44,988 nt of DNA from Nitrospirota bacterium. Lineage in GTDB: Bacteria > Nitrospirota > JACRHJ01. The DNA lies in contig JAJYJM010000016.1 of NCBI GenBank assembly GCA_021789495.1, positions 1-44,988 on the forward strand, given 5' to 3'. This document shows, in pieces, positions 7,013 through 17,181 of this stretch (positions are counted from its first letter, which is position 1; every line of letters starts with the position of its first letter). The notes beneath the pieces are model-generated. The model saw only the letters and a program-made list of their open reading frames with translations, made no database searches and was not told where the DNA came from. Position numbers and translations under genes: made by a program.

Positions 7013-8257
7013 TCAGTCCGCCTGTCTCCGGAGAAATGTCGGCACGTCCAGCTCGTCCTCGTCGTCTATCCCAAGGGCCTCGTTCCTGAAATCCAGCCCG
7101 GCAACCTTTCTTAAATACGCCGGCTTGTCGATGGCCTTGTCAACGAACGCCTTTACGTTCGAGGCCTTGCCGAGTATCTTCTCCTCGCCTATGGACATCT
7201 CTGCTATGTCCGTATTGCCGGCATAGGTCCTCGGCTCACGGCCAAGGCTTGCCGCCTTCGGTATCGCCTTCTCGTCCAGGCGCACCGCCTGGGATACTGC
7301 GCTGTCCTCGAAACCCGTGGCGATTACCGTTACGCAGACCTCGTCGGTCATGTCCTCGTTGATTACGGAGCCGAAGATGATGTTGGCTTCGGGGTCGGAT
7401 GCCTCCTGGATTATCGTCGATGCCTCTATGACCTCGGTCATGGTGAGGTCCGGGCCGCCGGTGATGTTGATAAGCACGCCCCTCGCGCCGTCGATTGTCC
7501 CTTCTTCGAGGAGGGGGGAGGATATTGCCTTCTGCGCCGCCTCGACCGCGCGGTTATCGCCCTGCGCCACGCCCGTTCCCATTACGGCGCGCCCCATCGA
7601 CGACATAACGGTCTTTACGTCGGCGAAGTCGAGGTTGATATATCCGTTCATCATAATGACGTCGGATATGCCCTGCACCGCCTGGCGCAGCACGTCGTCG
7701 ACGATGGAGAACGCCTGCTTGAAAGGAGTGCGCTTGTCTATTACGCCCAGGAGCCTCTGGTTCGGAATCGTGATGATGGTATCCACGCACTTCTTGAGAT
7801 CATCCAGGCCCGTTTCGGCCTGCTTCATTCTCTGCCTGCCCTCGAAGATAAAGGGCTTCGTAACGACGGCGACCGTCAGCGCCCCCATCTCGCGCGCGAT
7901 CTGCGCGATTACCGGGGCCGCGCCTGTCCCGGTGCCGCCTCCCATGCCGCAGGTGACGAAAACCATGTCCGAGCCGGAAAGGGCCTCGCGGATATTATCG
8001 ACATCCTCCTGCGCCGCGTGTCTGCCCACCGTCGGGTTCGCGCCCGCGCCCAGGCCGCGCGTAAGCTGCGCTCCGAGCTGGATCTTGTGCGGCGCGCAGG
8101 ATTTCTCAAGCGCCTGCACATCCGTGTTTGCGGCAATAAATTCCACTCCGGCAAGACCCGCCGCAATCATAGTATTGACGGCGTTCCCGCCGCCCCCGCC
8201 GACACCGATTACCTTGATGTTCGCCCCCCTTCTCGCTTCCTCTTCAAATTCGAACAT
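7013..8257 (-). CDS. ftsZ: Cell division GTPase FtsZ
   Basis: A 414-residue tubulin homologue that forms the cytoplasmic Z-ring. The GTP-binding glycine loop GGGTGTG is at about residues 107-113 and the N-terminal [14 protein letters not shown] at 18-30. The catalytic T7 loop [11 protein letters not shown] is present. The C-terminal tail ends DVPTFLRRQ, the conserved peptide that binds FtsA and other partners. The ATG at 8257 has an excellent AAAGGAGG site, better than any other start in the operon. This suits the high protein demand. It lies 60 bases after the ftsA stop and is the last core gene of the dcw operon. Confidence 0.98.
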   Translation of the reverse strand: MFEFEEEARRGANIKVIGVGGGGGNAVNTMIAAGLAGVEFIAANTDVQALEKSCAPHKIQLGAQLTRGLGAGANPTVGRHAAQEDVDNIREALSGSDMVFVTCGMGGGTGTGAAPVIAQIAREMGALTVAVVTKPFIFEGRQRMKQAETGLDDLKKCVDTIITIPNQRLLGVIDKRTPFKQAFSIVDDVLRQAVQGISDVIMMNGYINLDFADVKTVMSSMGRAVMGTGVAQGDNRAVEAAQKAISSPLLEEGTIDGARGVLINITGGPDLTMTEVIEASTIIQEASDPEANIIFGSVINEDMTDEVCVTVIATGFEDSAVSQAVRLDEKAIPKAASLGREPRTYAGNTDIAEMSIGEEKILGKASNVKAFVDKAIDKPAYLRKVAGLDFRNEALGIDDEDELDVPTFLRRQAD

Positions 8258-8317
8258 CAAAAGACCTCCTTTCTGGTTAACCTGCTGTGGTCCTGTGGCT
8301 TCCATAGGCCCGTGTAT

Positions 8318-9550
8318 TTAGAAAAAGTTCTCCACCCATTCCCGCATCCTGCCTATAACCTTCGCAAAGAGATTGCCGTCCGAAATCCGCTTCACCTTCC
8401 CCGCGCCGGCCTGCTGCGCACCGAAGAGGACGAGGCCGACGCCCGTGGCGTACATGGGAGAATTCACTACGTCAACAAGGCCCCCGATGTTCATCGGAAG
8501 CCCGCGCCGGGCGGGCATCTCCATCACGCGCTCCGCCGCCTCAGGGATGCCTTCCATCACCGCAGTCCCGCCCGTTATGACAACGCCGGACGCTATGCGT
8601 TCCTCAAAGCCCGTCTTCCGGAACTCCTTGAGGACAAGTCCGAAAATCTCCTCCACGCGCGGTTCCGTTATCTCGGAGAGGACCTGGCGTGAAAGCACCC
8701 TCGGCGGTCTTCCGCCAACGCTTGCGACCTCTATCGTCTCGTCGTCCCTGACCATGTTCGTGAGCGCGCAGCCGTATCTCTTCTTTATCTTCTCCGCCTC
8801 CGCCGCCGGAGTCCTGAGTCCCACGGCGATGTCGTTCGTCAGGTGGTTCCCGCCTATCGCTATGACCGCCGTATGCCAGATGCCGCCCTCTATGAAAATG
8901 GCGAGGTCGGTAGTTCCGCCGCCGACGTCCACCACCGCCACGCCGAGTTCCTTCTCGTCGTTCGAGAGAACCGCGTAGCTCGAAGCGAGCGGCTCCAGGA
9001 CGATGTCCAGGACGTCGAGGCCGGCTCGGTTGCAGCTCTTGATAATGTTCTGCGCGGAGGTGACGGCGCCGGTAACCACGTGCACCTCGGCCTCAAGCCG
9101 GACTCCGCTCATGCCGAGCGGCTCCTTTATCCCGTCCTGGTCGTCTATCGAAAACTCCTGCGGGAGCACGTGCAGGATCTCCCTGTCCATCGGTATCGCC
9201 ACGGCCTTGGCCGCTTCGATGACCCGGTCGACGTCCGCCTTGGAAATCTCGCGGTCCTTTACGGCTATCACGCCGCGGCTGTTGAAACTTTTTATGTGGC
9301 TCCCGGCGATGCCCGTAAAGACGGCGTTTATCTCGACGCCCGCCATCAGCTCGGCCTCTTCGACGGCCTTCTTTATTGACTCGACGGTGCTCTCGATATT
9401 GACGACGACTCCCTTCCGGAGGCCGTGCGAGGGATGACTTCCGATGCCGACTATGTCAATCCTGCCGTCCTCCTTGACCTCGCCGACAATCGCGCATATC
9501 TTCGTCGTACCGATATCGAGTCCGACGACTATATTGTCCTTTCTCGCCAA
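8318..9550 (-). CDS. ftsA: Cell division protein FtsA
   Basis: A 410-residue actin-like ATPase that tethers FtsZ to the membrane. Actin-fold phosphate loops are visible: VGLDIGTTKICAIVG at the N-terminus and AVVDVGGGTTDLAIF in the middle. GVVITGGTAVMEGI forms the adenosine-binding segment. The C-terminus ends in a basic-hydrophobic stretch (IGRMREWVENFF) consistent with the membrane-targeting amphipathic helix. The chosen start is a TTG at 9550, preceded by GGAGG at about nine bases. Upstream codons to 9628 overlap ftsQ and have no family match. Length agrees with the family. Confidence 0.97.
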   Translation of the reverse strand: MARKDNIVVGLDIGTTKICAIVGEVKEDGRIDIVGIGSHPSHGLRKGVVVNIESTVESIKKAVEEAELMAGVEINAVFTGIAGSHIKSFNSRGVIAVKDREISKADVDRVIEAAKAVAIPMDREILHVLPQEFSIDDQDGIKEPLGMSGVRLEAEVHVVTGAVTSAQNIIKSCNRAGLDVLDIVLEPLASSYAVLSNDEKELGVAVVDVGGGTTDLAIFIEGGIWHTAVIAIGGNHLTNDIAVGLRTPAAEAEKIKKRYGCALTNMVRDDETIEVASVGGRPPRVLSRQVLSEITEPRVEEIFGLVLKEFRKTGFEERIASGVVITGGTAVMEGIPEAAERVMEMPARRGLPMNIGGLVDVVNSPMYATGVGLVLFGAQQAGAGKVKRISDGNLFAKVIGRMREWVENFF

Positions 9551-9566
9551 TCCCCGCCTCCTCCCT

Positions 9567-10397
9567 TCAAAATGACCGCGCGTTAAGGACCGGCTTGCCG
9601 GAGGCAGCCGATACGCCGGCCACAACAACCTTGCCGGGGAACCTGAGGTCGATTAACCCGGGTTCCAGGCCGCGCTTTACGATGTCCGATTCTACATCCG
9701 TCAGCCGCCTTATCTTTTGCCGGTATCCGCCGCCGCCGACAAGCACGCGGGCACCTTCAAACAATAGGCACGGGTCATTGTCTTTTCCAATTTCGACCTC
9801 CGCCGATGACAGAGGCCCTTTGCTCTCCCGCGCTATCATTAGGAGAGTAAGTGCCTTCCCAAGACACCCCGCGGTCTTTATGTCGAGTATCCGGAGGCCT
9901 TGCGACGAAGGGTATTCTATGACCGGCAGAAATTCCCAGCCAGGCTGCGTTATTTTTGCAAGCGCTAAACCTTCCGAATCGACCAGGTATTTTCCGGAGG
10001 CGGTCTTGACGACAGCCGCCGGAGTCCGCTCCGTAAGTTCGAAACGCACCTCGTCCGGAAAGTCCCTTCTCACAATAGCCGATTTTATCCACGGATGGCC
10101 TTCAATCCTCTTCATGGCGACCTTCATGTCGTAAGACAGGATGCTATCGCCCCTCGGGTCGCCGACGAACCTGATGAAATCTTCCTTGCGCACGTATTTC
10201 AGGCCTTCCACCTGCACCTGTCTTATTTTAAATGCCGGTATGCGACAGACATATCTTTTAACGGCGCGCGCGGCCATCGGCGCCAGGAGCGCAAACCCGA
10301 TAACGACGATAAGAACGGCCCCCGAAAATACTATCTTCATGCCCGCCTTTTTCCGTCCTTTGGACTTCGTCGGATTTTTCCGGCCATCGATTCTCAT
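9567..10397 (-). CDS. ftsQ: Cell division protein FtsQ
   Basis: A 276-residue bitopic division protein. A basic cytoplasmic tail (1-20) precedes one membrane segment (about 21-42). A POTRA domain begins with FKIRQVQVEGLKYVRKEDF at about 56. The FtsQ beta domain follows, containing HPWIKSAIVRRDFPDEVRFELTERTPAAVV and a YLVDSEGLAL strand. FtsQ recruits FtsL and, where present, FtsB to the divisome. The ATG at 10397 overlaps the ddl stop by four bases (ATGA). The order ddl-ftsQ-ftsA-ftsZ is the usual one. Confidence 0.95.
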   Translation of the reverse strand: MRIDGRKNPTKSKGRKKAGMKIVFSGAVLIVVIGFALLAPMAARAVKRYVCRIPAFKIRQVQVEGLKYVRKEDFIRFVGDPRGDSILSYDMKVAMKRIEGHPWIKSAIVRRDFPDEVRFELTERTPAAVVKTASGKYLVDSEGLALAKITQPGWEFLPVIEYPSSQGLRILDIKTAGCLGKALTLLMIARESKGPLSSAEVEIGKDNDPCLLFEGARVLVGGGGYRQKIRRLTDVESDIVKRGLEPGLIDLRFPGKVVVAGVSAASGKPVLNARSF

Positions 10398-11320
10398 CCG
10401 CGCCTCAACGCCCCCTCAAGCATACGCTCTATCAATTCCGTGAAATTTAAACCAGCCGCAGAAGCCGCCTTCGGAAGCAGGCTCGTCGATGTCATGCCGG
10501 GCAGCGTGTTCATCTCCAGGACGTACGGGTTTTCATCATTATCCACGCGGAAGTCCACCCGCGCGTATCCATATCCGTGCAGGACATCGAACACCTCGAG
10601 CGCCGTTGCCTTTATCCGCTCCTCAAACTGCGGGGAAAGTTTCGCCGGGCAGATATATTCCGTGTCGTGCGTAAGGTATTTCGCGTCGTAGTCGTATACG
10701 CCGCTCTTCGGGACTATCTCCACCAGGGGCAGGGCTTTGCCGTTCAGTATACCGGCCGTTATCTCGCGTCCCTCGATATATCTCTCAACGACGGCTTCTC
10801 TGTCGTGCGAGAACGCAAGCTCAAGCGCGGAAGGCATGTCCTCCTTCTCATACACGAAGCTCATGCCGATGGTCGAGCCCTGGGTCGAGGGCTTCACCAC
10901 CGCGGGCAGGCCAAAGCTTTCCGCAAGGGACAGGTCGGAGGAAGAATTCTTCACGATAATACATTCCGCCGTGGGGATATTGTGGTATTTCAGAATTTTT
11001 TTCGTTATCGCCTTGTCCATCGCGACGGCAGAACCCGTTACGCCCGTGCCGGTATAAGGCAACCCCATTGCTTCAAGCAGACCCTGGATTGTCCCGTCCT
11101 CGCCGAATTTGCCGTGCAGCGCGAGGAAAACAATGTCGGGCCTTGCCTCGGCAATATCCCTCACAAGCGCCGGCCCCTCGTACACGACGGAAGAGGCATT
11201 ATAGCCTGCGCCCTTGAGCGCCTCGAGAACCGCCGCCCCGGACGAGAGAGACACCTCCCTCTCCGCCGAGAGGCCGCCCATCAAAACCGCGATATTTTTA
11301 TCTGCCAGACTCTCAAGCAT
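10394..11320 (-). CDS. ddl: D-alanine--D-alanine ligase
   Basis: A 308-residue ATP-grasp ligase that makes the D-Ala-D-Ala used by MurF. Seen: VLMGGLSAEREVSLSSG at the N-terminus, the HGKFGEDGTIQGLLE motif, the ATP-loop KPSTQGSTIGMSFV, and near the C-terminus ARVDFRVDNDE with EMNTLPGMTSTSL (Mg and substrate loop). Length is standard for the short Ddl type. The start is 10 bases after the murB stop and has no strong ribosome binding site. It is co-transcribed with murB and ftsQ. Confidence 0.97.
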   Translation of the reverse strand: MLESLADKNIAVLMGGLSAEREVSLSSGAAVLEALKGAGYNASSVVYEGPALVRDIAEARPDIVFLALHGKFGEDGTIQGLLEAMGLPYTGTGVTGSAVAMDKAITKKILKYHNIPTAECIIVKNSSSDLSLAESFGLPAVVKPSTQGSTIGMSFVYEKEDMPSALELAFSHDREAVVERYIEGREITAGILNGKALPLVEIVPKSGVYDYDAKYLTHDTEYICPAKLSPQFEERIKATALEVFDVLHGYGYARVDFRVDNDENPYVLEMNTLPGMTSTSLLPKAASAAGLNFTELIERMLEGALRRG

Positions 11321-11330
11321 CTCAAAACTC

Positions 11331-12245
11331 CTAATCCCTTCCCGCTATCTTTAATTCCGGTTCCAGTTCGATTCCGGTTTTTTCCTTGACCTTGCGCTTA
11401 ACAAGTTCCATTAAGGCTATAAAATCCCTTGCCGTCGCGCCGGAGGCATTAATCAGGAAGTTCGCATGTTTTTCACTGACCGCCGCTCCTCCGACGGATA
11501 ATCCCTTAAGCCCCGCGCCTTCTATAAGCTTCCAGGCCTTCTCCCCCGGAGGGTTCTTGAATGTTGAGCCTGCGCTCTTTGCGGAGAGCGGCTGTGAGGC
11601 CCTTCTCTTTTTTATAAATTCCGACGCGCGGGCCTTTATCGCTTCCGGGTCGCCGGGCGCAAGCCTGAACCAGGCTTCGGCCACCGCGGCGTTCTCCGGT
11701 ATGCCGCCGTGCCTGTATTTTTTCAGGGTATCGTCCGCAGTCAATTCGGACACCTCGCCGTCTTCCTTTATAAGCAAGGTTTTATATAAAATATCCTTTA
11801 TCTCGTACCCGTACGCGCCCGCGTTCATGTATGCCGCGCCGCCCACGGTCCCCGGAATCCCGGCGGCGAATTCCAGGCCGGAGAGCCCCTCGTCGGCGCA
11901 GAAATTCGCAAGCTTCGGAAGAGGCGCGCCCGCGCCGGAACGGACAAGCGCCATATCCTTTTCCCGGCTCTCGACCGTTACCCAGTCCAGCTTCGTCAGG
12001 TTTATCACCAGCCCTTCCATGCCTCCGTCCTTCACGAGCAGGTTCGTTCCGTTCCCCAGGACGAATACCGGGACGCCATCGCCGTGAGCCGCCCTGATAA
12101 GCGTTGCCAGCTGTTTCGCATTTTCCGGGAAAACCATCGCGTCAGCCGGGCCGCCGATCCCAAGCGAGGTATGCATGGACATCGGCTCGGAGAGCCTGGC
12201 TTCGCCGGCAAATTTCAGCATGGCAACAAGTTCAGCCGCAGTCAT
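11331..12245 (-). CDS. murB: UDP-N-acetylenolpyruvoylglucosamine reductase
   Basis: A 304-residue flavoenzyme that reduces UDP-GlcNAc-enolpyruvate to UDP-MurNAc. FAD-binding segments are [13 protein letters not shown] near residue 25, [14 protein letters not shown], and [18 protein letters not shown]. The catalytic Ser lies in [18 protein letters not shown], and the final Glu in [10 protein letters not shown]. It is of the short type II form lacking the Tyr loop. The ATG at 12245 overlaps the murC stop by four bases. MurA is not in the window, as is usual. Confidence 0.97.
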   Translation of the reverse strand: MTAAELVAMLKFAGEARLSEPMSMHTSLGIGGPADAMVFPENAKQLATLIRAAHGDGVPVFVLGNGTNLLVKDGGMEGLVINLTKLDWVTVESREKDMALVRSGAGAPLPKLANFCADEGLSGLEFAAGIPGTVGGAAYMNAGAYGYEIKDILYKTLLIKEDGEVSELTADDTLKKYRHGGIPENAAVAEAWFRLAPGDPEAIKARASEFIKKRRASQPLSAKSAGSTFKNPPGEKAWKLIEGAGLKGLSVGGAAVSEKHANFLINASGATARDFIALMELVKRKVKEKTGIELEPELKIAGRD

Positions 12246-13618
12246 AAGCCGTTCAACTTCTCAAGGAACAGTTCTCCCACCTTCCAGACATCGCCCGCGC
12301 CGAGCGTTATAACGAGGTCGCCGGGCTTTGTCACCTTCTTCAGCCAGTCCACAGCCTTTTCCTGCGTCCCGATGAAAGACGCGTCCTTGTGCCCCCGGCC
12401 TTTTATGCCGTCGTATAAATTCTTTGCGCTGATGCCGTCGATAGGCTTTTCGCCCGCAGGGTATATATCCATCACCGCAAGCTTATCGGCTTGGTCAAAC
12501 GCGGTGAAAAACTCCTTCATGAGGTCGCGCGTCCTGGTGTAGCGGTGCGGCTGGAATACGACAACCGTCCTCCTGTCCCACCCGGCCTTCGCGCCGGCAA
12601 GGGTAGCCTTTATTTCCGTCGGGTGGTGGCCGTAATCGTCAACCACCGTTATGCCGTTGACCTCGCCCTTTATGTAAAATCGTCTGTGCAGTCCGCCGAA
12701 TTCGGAAAGTGCGCCGCGTATTACATCAAGCGGGATGTCAAGCTCCAGCGCCACGGATATTGCGGCGAGGGAATTGTACACGCTGTGCCGGCCTGGGATG
12801 GCGAGCCTGAACCTGCCCAGGCTCTCGCCCCTCTTCAAGACCTCGAATTCCGAGCCCATGCCGCCGAACCGGATGTCTCTTGCAGAGAGATCGGCCTGCG
12901 GGCTTAGGCCGTAGGTGACGTATCTCTTCTTCACACGCGGGATAAGCTCCCTTATATGGTCTACGTCCAGACAGAGAACTGCCAGACCGTAGAACGGAAT
13001 CTTGTTTATGAATTGCAGGAAAGCGTCCTTAATCTGCTCTATGCCTTTCGTGTAGTGGTCGAGATGTTCCTCGTCGATATTCGTCACAACGGCGATGGTC
13101 GGGGAGAGCATCAGGAAACTTCCGTCCGATTCGTCAGCCTCCGCCACGAGAAATTCTCCCTGCCCCAGTTTCGCGCCCGCGCCGAATATATTAAGCTTCC
13201 CGCCGATTACCACGGTCGGGTCTATCCCGCCCTTAGAGAGGATTGTGGATACCATCGATGTCGTGGTGGTTTTCCCGTGCGCTCCGGCGACGGCAACGCC
13301 GTATTTAAGGCGCATCAGCTCCGCGAGCATCTCCGCGCGCGGTATGACGGGTATCTGCCGCTCTCTCGCCGCCGCGACCTCAGGGTTATCCTCCTTGACT
13401 GCAGAAGATATGACTACCACGTCCGCGCCCTCGATATTCGCGGCCTTGTGTCCTATAAAAATCTCCGCGCCGATGGATTCAAGCCTTTTGGTCGTATCGC
13501 TTTCCTTGAGGTCGGAGCCGCCGACCTTGTATCCGAGATTTATCAGCACCTCGGCGATGCCGCTCATCCCGACGCCGCCGATGCCCACGAAGTGTATTCT
13601 CCGGTACTTCTTATACAT
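12242..13618 (-). CDS. murC: UDP-N-acetylmuramate--L-alanine ligase
   Basis: A 458-residue Mur ligase adding L-Ala to UDP-MurNAc. It has the N-terminal UDP-binding Rossmann fold ([18 protein letters not shown]), the ATP loop [11 protein letters not shown] (112-122), a central domain with the [10 protein letters not shown] motif and a C-terminal domain with [16 protein letters not shown]. The ATG at 13618 is 10 bases from the murG stop. It is coupled to murB by an ATGA overlap. Confidence 0.98.
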   Translation of the reverse strand: MYKKYRRIHFVGIGGVGMSGIAEVLINLGYKVGGSDLKESDTTKRLESIGAEIFIGHKAANIEGADVVVISSAVKEDNPEVAAARERQIPVIPRAEMLAELMRLKYGVAVAGAHGKTTTTSMVSTILSKGGIDPTVVIGGKLNIFGAGAKLGQGEFLVAEADESDGSFLMLSPTIAVVTNIDEEHLDHYTKGIEQIKDAFLQFINKIPFYGLAVLCLDVDHIRELIPRVKKRYVTYGLSPQADLSARDIRFGGMGSEFEVLKRGESLGRFRLAIPGRHSVYNSLAAISVALELDIPLDVIRGALSEFGGLHRRFYIKGEVNGITVVDDYGHHPTEIKATLAGAKAGWDRRTVVVFQPHRYTRTRDLMKEFFTAFDQADKLAVMDIYPAGEKPIDGISAKNLYDGIKGRGHKDASFIGTQEKAVDWLKKVTKPGDLVITLGAGDVWKVGELFLEKLNGL

Positions 13619-13628
13619 TAATACTCCT

Positions 13629-14720
13629 TTATGCTACAGCCGATTCCCTGCATATCTCAAGCACCCGGACGGCAGCCTCCGGCCTTCCGAGCGCCCTTGA
13701 GCGTTCCTTCATCCCAAGGAGGGTTCCCGCATCCGAAAGCAGGCTTCTTATTTCATCCGACAGCCTCCCGCCAGTCGCCTCACGGTCGAGCACGACCCTT
13801 GCCGCCCCTGCGGCCTCCATCTCTCTCGCGTTTTTCTCCTGGTGGTTGTCCGCGGCGAACGGGTAAGGGATAAGCACGGCAGGCTTGCCAAGCGCCGTAA
13901 CCTCGGCGATGGTGAGTGCGCCCGCGCGGCAGATTACAATGTCCGCGCATGCGTATGCCGACGCCATGTCGTATACGTACGGCATAACGCGGGAGGCAAA
14001 CCCGGCCCTGTTGTATACGGCGGCTGTTTCCTCGTAATCCCTCTGCCCGGTCTGATGAATAAACTGGATTTTTTCTTTCATATCCGAAAGCCTGGGAAGC
14101 GCATCGGCGACAGCCCTGTTTATCCGCGATGCCCCGCCGCTTCCGCCTGTCACAAGCACCGTGGTTTTATCCCCCTGAAGCCCCATTGACGTCAGGGCGT
14201 CTTCTTTTTTCATGTCGAGCAGCCCGCGCCTGATCGGGTTGCCGGTAAGGACGCATTTTCTTGCCGGGAAGAATTTCCCGCCGGCCTGAAAACCAAGACA
14301 CACCTTGTCTGCTATCTTTCCGAGCCACTTGTTTGCGAGACCGGGGGCCGCATTCTGCTCCTGGAGGATTACGGGCTTGCCCATCAGTTTGGCCGCGAGC
14401 ACAGCCGGGAACGAGGCGTAACCTCCCACCCCCAGGACGGCGTCCGGCTTGAACCCGCGGATAACTCCCGCCGCCTGGGCCGCGCCCGCCGGAATGGATA
14501 AAACGGTCTTTATCTTTTGTGAGGCGCCCATACCCTTGAACCTGCCCGCGTCTATCAGCTTCAGGTTGAAACCCTCCCTTGGGACAACCCTCGTTTCTAT
14601 CCCCTGCGCCGTGCCTACGAACAAGACCTCGATGCCTTCCTTCGCGGCCTCAGCCGCCACCGCAATCCCAGGATAGAGATGGCCGCCAGTTCCGCCGCCG
14701 GCGATTAAAAGCCTTTTCAA
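13629..14720 (-). CDS. murG: Lipid II synthase MurG (GlcNAc transferase)
   Basis: A 363-residue GT-B glycosyltransferase that adds GlcNAc to lipid I at the inner membrane face. The first glycine loop [15 protein letters not shown] is at about 8-22. The acceptor-side segment [15 protein letters not shown] and the second G loop [13 protein letters not shown] are present. The donor-site stretch [22 protein letters not shown] is also intact. The start is a TTG at 14720 overlapping the ftsW stop in a TTGA tetranucleotide, with GGAG upstream. The 76 codons of open frame above it are the shadow of ftsW. Confidence 0.97.
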   Translation of the reverse strand: MKRLLIAGGGTGGHLYPGIAVAAEAAKEGIEVLFVGTAQGIETRVVPREGFNLKLIDAGRFKGMGASQKIKTVLSIPAGAAQAAGVIRGFKPDAVLGVGGYASFPAVLAAKLMGKPVILQEQNAAPGLANKWLGKIADKVCLGFQAGGKFFPARKCVLTGNPIRRGLLDMKKEDALTSMGLQGDKTTVLVTGGSGGASRINRAVADALPRLSDMKEKIQFIHQTGQRDYEETAAVYNRAGFASRVMPYVYDMASAYACADIVICRAGALTIAEVTALGKPAVLIPYPFAADNHQEKNAREMEAAGAARVVLDREATGGRLSDEIRSLLSDAGTLLGMKERSRALGRPEAAVRVLEICRESAVA

Positions 14721-15832
14721 GCAGCCGCTCCGGCGCTGTCCTGTAGGCGGTTCCCGCGCGAAACGCTCAGCATAATCCCTACCGACAAAAGCGCGACAAA
14801 AACCGACGACCCTCCCGCGCTGATGAACGGGAGCGGCATGCCCTTGTTCGGGAATATGCCCGTCGCTACACCCATGTTTATAAGGGCCTGCAGCCCTATC
14901 ATTAACGTCAGCGCGAAAACCAGGAGCCTCCCGAAAGGGTCCTTGCACTTAAGCGCAAGCCTCATGCCGAACAGCATAAAAAACAGGAAAAGTATTACTA
15001 CGGCCGTTGCGCCTATAAACCCGAATTCCTCGCCGATGACCGAAAATATGAAGTCGTTGTGCGGCTCCGGCAGGAAAAGGAGTTTCTGCCTGCTCTGCCC
15101 CAGCCCCACGCCGGTCAGTCCGCCGCCGCCGAACGCAAGGAAAGACTGGATGGTCTGGAACCCGGCGCCAAGGGGGTCGTTCCACGGGTTCATAAAAGTA
15201 TGGAGGCGGCTTCTGCGATAACCCACCTTGAAGAGCTGTAAGTAAATAACCGGTATTGATCCAAGCACCAGCGCGCCTAAGTGGGACAGCTTCGCCCCGC
15301 CCGCAAAAAGCATCATGAATACAACCGCGCATATCGCGGCGGCGGTTCCGAAATCCGGCTCCAGGGCAATCAACAGGACGAGCGTTCCGCAGATAAACAG
15401 ATACGGGCCGATGCCATGCCAGAAATCGTCCAATTTGTCCGCCCTCTTTGCAAGCGAGGCGGCGACGAACGTGAAGAGGGCGGGCTTGGTGAATTCGGAG
15501 GCCTGGAACGAAAAGCCCGCGAGCCTTATCCACCTGCGCGCCCCGTTCACCTCCGGTCCGACAAGGGTTATTATAAGCAGGATAAAACACAAAAGCAGCG
15601 CGGGCAGCGAGAGCTTCCGGAAGATTTTATAGTCCATCCTCCACGCGGCAAGCATCGCCGCCATCCCGGCCCCGGCCCAGACAATCTGCCTCTTCAGGTA
15701 GTAGGCCGAGTCGTTGTGATACCTGAGCGCCATGACAGAACTCGCGGAATACACCATCACAAGCCCGAAGGACAGGAGTATCAGCGTTATGAAGAATATT
15801 ATGCTGTCTTCGCGGATTTGTTTCAGCTTCAT
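14717..15832 (-). CDS. ftsW: SEDS-family peptidoglycan polymerase FtsW
   Basis: A 371-residue SEDS protein with about ten membrane segments. It polymerises septal glycan strands with FtsI. Signature segments include YSASSVMALRYHNDSAYYLKRQ, GARRWIRLAGFSFQASEFTKPAL, LLLIALEPDFG (with the catalytic Asp), LPEPHNDFIFSVIGEEFG and GMPLPFISAGGSS. It is co-transcribed between murD and murG, with the ATG three bases after the murD stop. Context favours FtsW over RodA. Confidence 0.97.
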   Translation of the reverse strand: MKLKQIREDSIIFFITLILLSFGLVMVYSASSVMALRYHNDSAYYLKRQIVWAGAGMAAMLAAWRMDYKIFRKLSLPALLLCFILLIITLVGPEVNGARRWIRLAGFSFQASEFTKPALFTFVAASLAKRADKLDDFWHGIGPYLFICGTLVLLIALEPDFGTAAAICAVVFMMLFAGGAKLSHLGALVLGSIPVIYLQLFKVGYRRSRLHTFMNPWNDPLGAGFQTIQSFLAFGGGGLTGVGLGQSRQKLLFLPEPHNDFIFSVIGEEFGFIGATAVVILFLFFMLFGMRLALKCKDPFGRLLVFALTLMIGLQALINMGVATGIFPNKGMPLPFISAGGSSVFVALLSVGIMLSVSRGNRLQDSAGAAA

Positions 15833-15835
15833 TGG

Positions 15836-17179
15836 TTACAGGCTCCGCACAATCTCCTTAAATTGCCGTCCCCGGTCCTCGAAGTCCTTGAACATGTCGA
15901 AGCTCGCGCAGGCGGGGGAGAGCAGCACAACGTCGCCCCTTGAAGCCGCGTCTTTTGCCTTCAACACGGCGTCCTTCAAAGACGAGGCGCGCACGGTCTC
16001 GGTCTCGCCGCCAATCGCCTCTCCCATCACGTCCGCGGCCTTGCCGAAAAGCACGAGCCTCTTCACCCTCTCCCGCACAAGCTTCTTGAGCGACGAAAAA
16101 TCGCTGTGCTTGTCCAGGCCGCCCGCGAGCAGTATCACCGGCTCGGTGAAGCTTTCTATGGATTTCTCCACAGCCCCGACGTTTGTCCCCTTGGAATCGT
16201 TTATATAGCTCACGCCGTTTAACTCCCGCACGAATTCCAGCCTGTGCTCAAGGCCCGGAAATTCCCGGAGGACTTTCTCCACCGCGTCTGCCCCGGCCCC
16301 GGCGGCAAGCGATATTGCGGCGGCGGCAAGCGCATTCTCTAAGTTATGTACGCCGCGAATCCTTATACCATTCGCCTCGATTATTCTCTCCTTGACACCG
16401 GACATGGCGCTTACGAGCACCCCGTCCCTTACGAAAACCCCGCCCGCGGGATATTCCTTCCGGGAGAAAGGGACTATTCTGCACATCGCTTTTTTCGCTA
16501 TAGCGGCGGACGGCGCATCGTCCGCGTTTACCACCAGGTAATCCTTTAGTGTCTGGTTTTTGCATACCCTGGCCTTTGCCGCCGCATATTCCTTCATGTT
16601 CCGGTAGCGGTCGAGGTGGTCCTGCGTGACGTTTAAGAGCGCGGATATTTTCGGGCGGAATTTTTTAACGGTCTCAAGCTGAAAGCTCGACACCTCGGCC
16701 ACTATGTAGTCCCGGCCCCTTAAGAGGTCCGGCTCTTCCGTGAGGGCGTTGCCGAGGTTTCCTCCCACCGTTACCTTCATCCCCGACGCCTTCAATATTT
16801 CGCCGACGAGCGTGGTCGTGGTGGACTTTCCGTTCGTCCCGGTTATGGCGATAAACGGCGAATCCGAGTACAGATACGCAAGCTCCAGTTCTCCTATGAC
16901 CGGGACATTCGCCGAGACCGCCATTTTTATCGGCGGCAACGAAAGGGGCATGCCGGGTGAGACTACTATCATATCCGCACCGGAAAAAAGCTCATCCGGG
17001 TGCGCGCCCAAGACCCTCCTTGCCTTGGGACTCAGCCGCAGGAACTGTTCGCCCATCTCCGCCTCCGGCTTGATGTCCGTAACCGTCACATCCGCGCCGA
17101 GCCGCACGAGCAGATTAGCCGCTCCCACGCCGCTTCGGGCCAGGCCCGCGACTGTTATTTTCCTGCCGCTGAAGTTCAT
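15836..17179 (-). CDS. murD: UDP-N-acetylmuramoylalanine--D-glutamate ligase
   Basis: A 447-residue Mur ligase adding D-Glu. ITVAGLARSGVGAANLL forms the N-terminal UDP site. The ATP loop ITGTNGKSTTTTLVG is at about 112-126. The central AEVSSFQLE motif and C-terminal NDSKGTNVGAVEKSI and LLAGGLDKHSDF are typical for MurD. The ATG at 17179 lies two bases from the stop of the carboxypeptidase gene, which here separates murD from mraY. Confidence 0.97.
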   Translation of the reverse strand: MNFSGRKITVAGLARSGVGAANLLVRLGADVTVTDIKPEAEMGEQFLRLSPKARRVLGAHPDELFSGADMIVVSPGMPLSLPPIKMAVSANVPVIGELELAYLYSDSPFIAITGTNGKSTTTTLVGEILKASGMKVTVGGNLGNALTEEPDLLRGRDYIVAEVSSFQLETVKKFRPKISALLNVTQDHLDRYRNMKEYAAAKARVCKNQTLKDYLVVNADDAPSAAIAKKAMCRIVPFSRKEYPAGGVFVRDGVLVSAMSGVKERIIEANGIRIRGVHNLENALAAAAISLAAGAGADAVEKVLREFPGLEHRLEFVRELNGVSYINDSKGTNVGAVEKSIESFTEPVILLAGGLDKHSDFSSLKKLVRERVKRLVLFGKAADVMGEAIGGETETVRASSLKDAVLKAKDAASRGDVVLLSPACASFDMFKDFEDRGRQFKEIVRSL

Positions 17180-17181
17180 TG

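Noticed and set aside
9589-9605. Possible palindromic-element copy at the ftsQ 3' end
   Set aside because: Only CCGGC-AA-GCCGG matches, the protein shows no insertion, and chance in high-GC DNA is enough.
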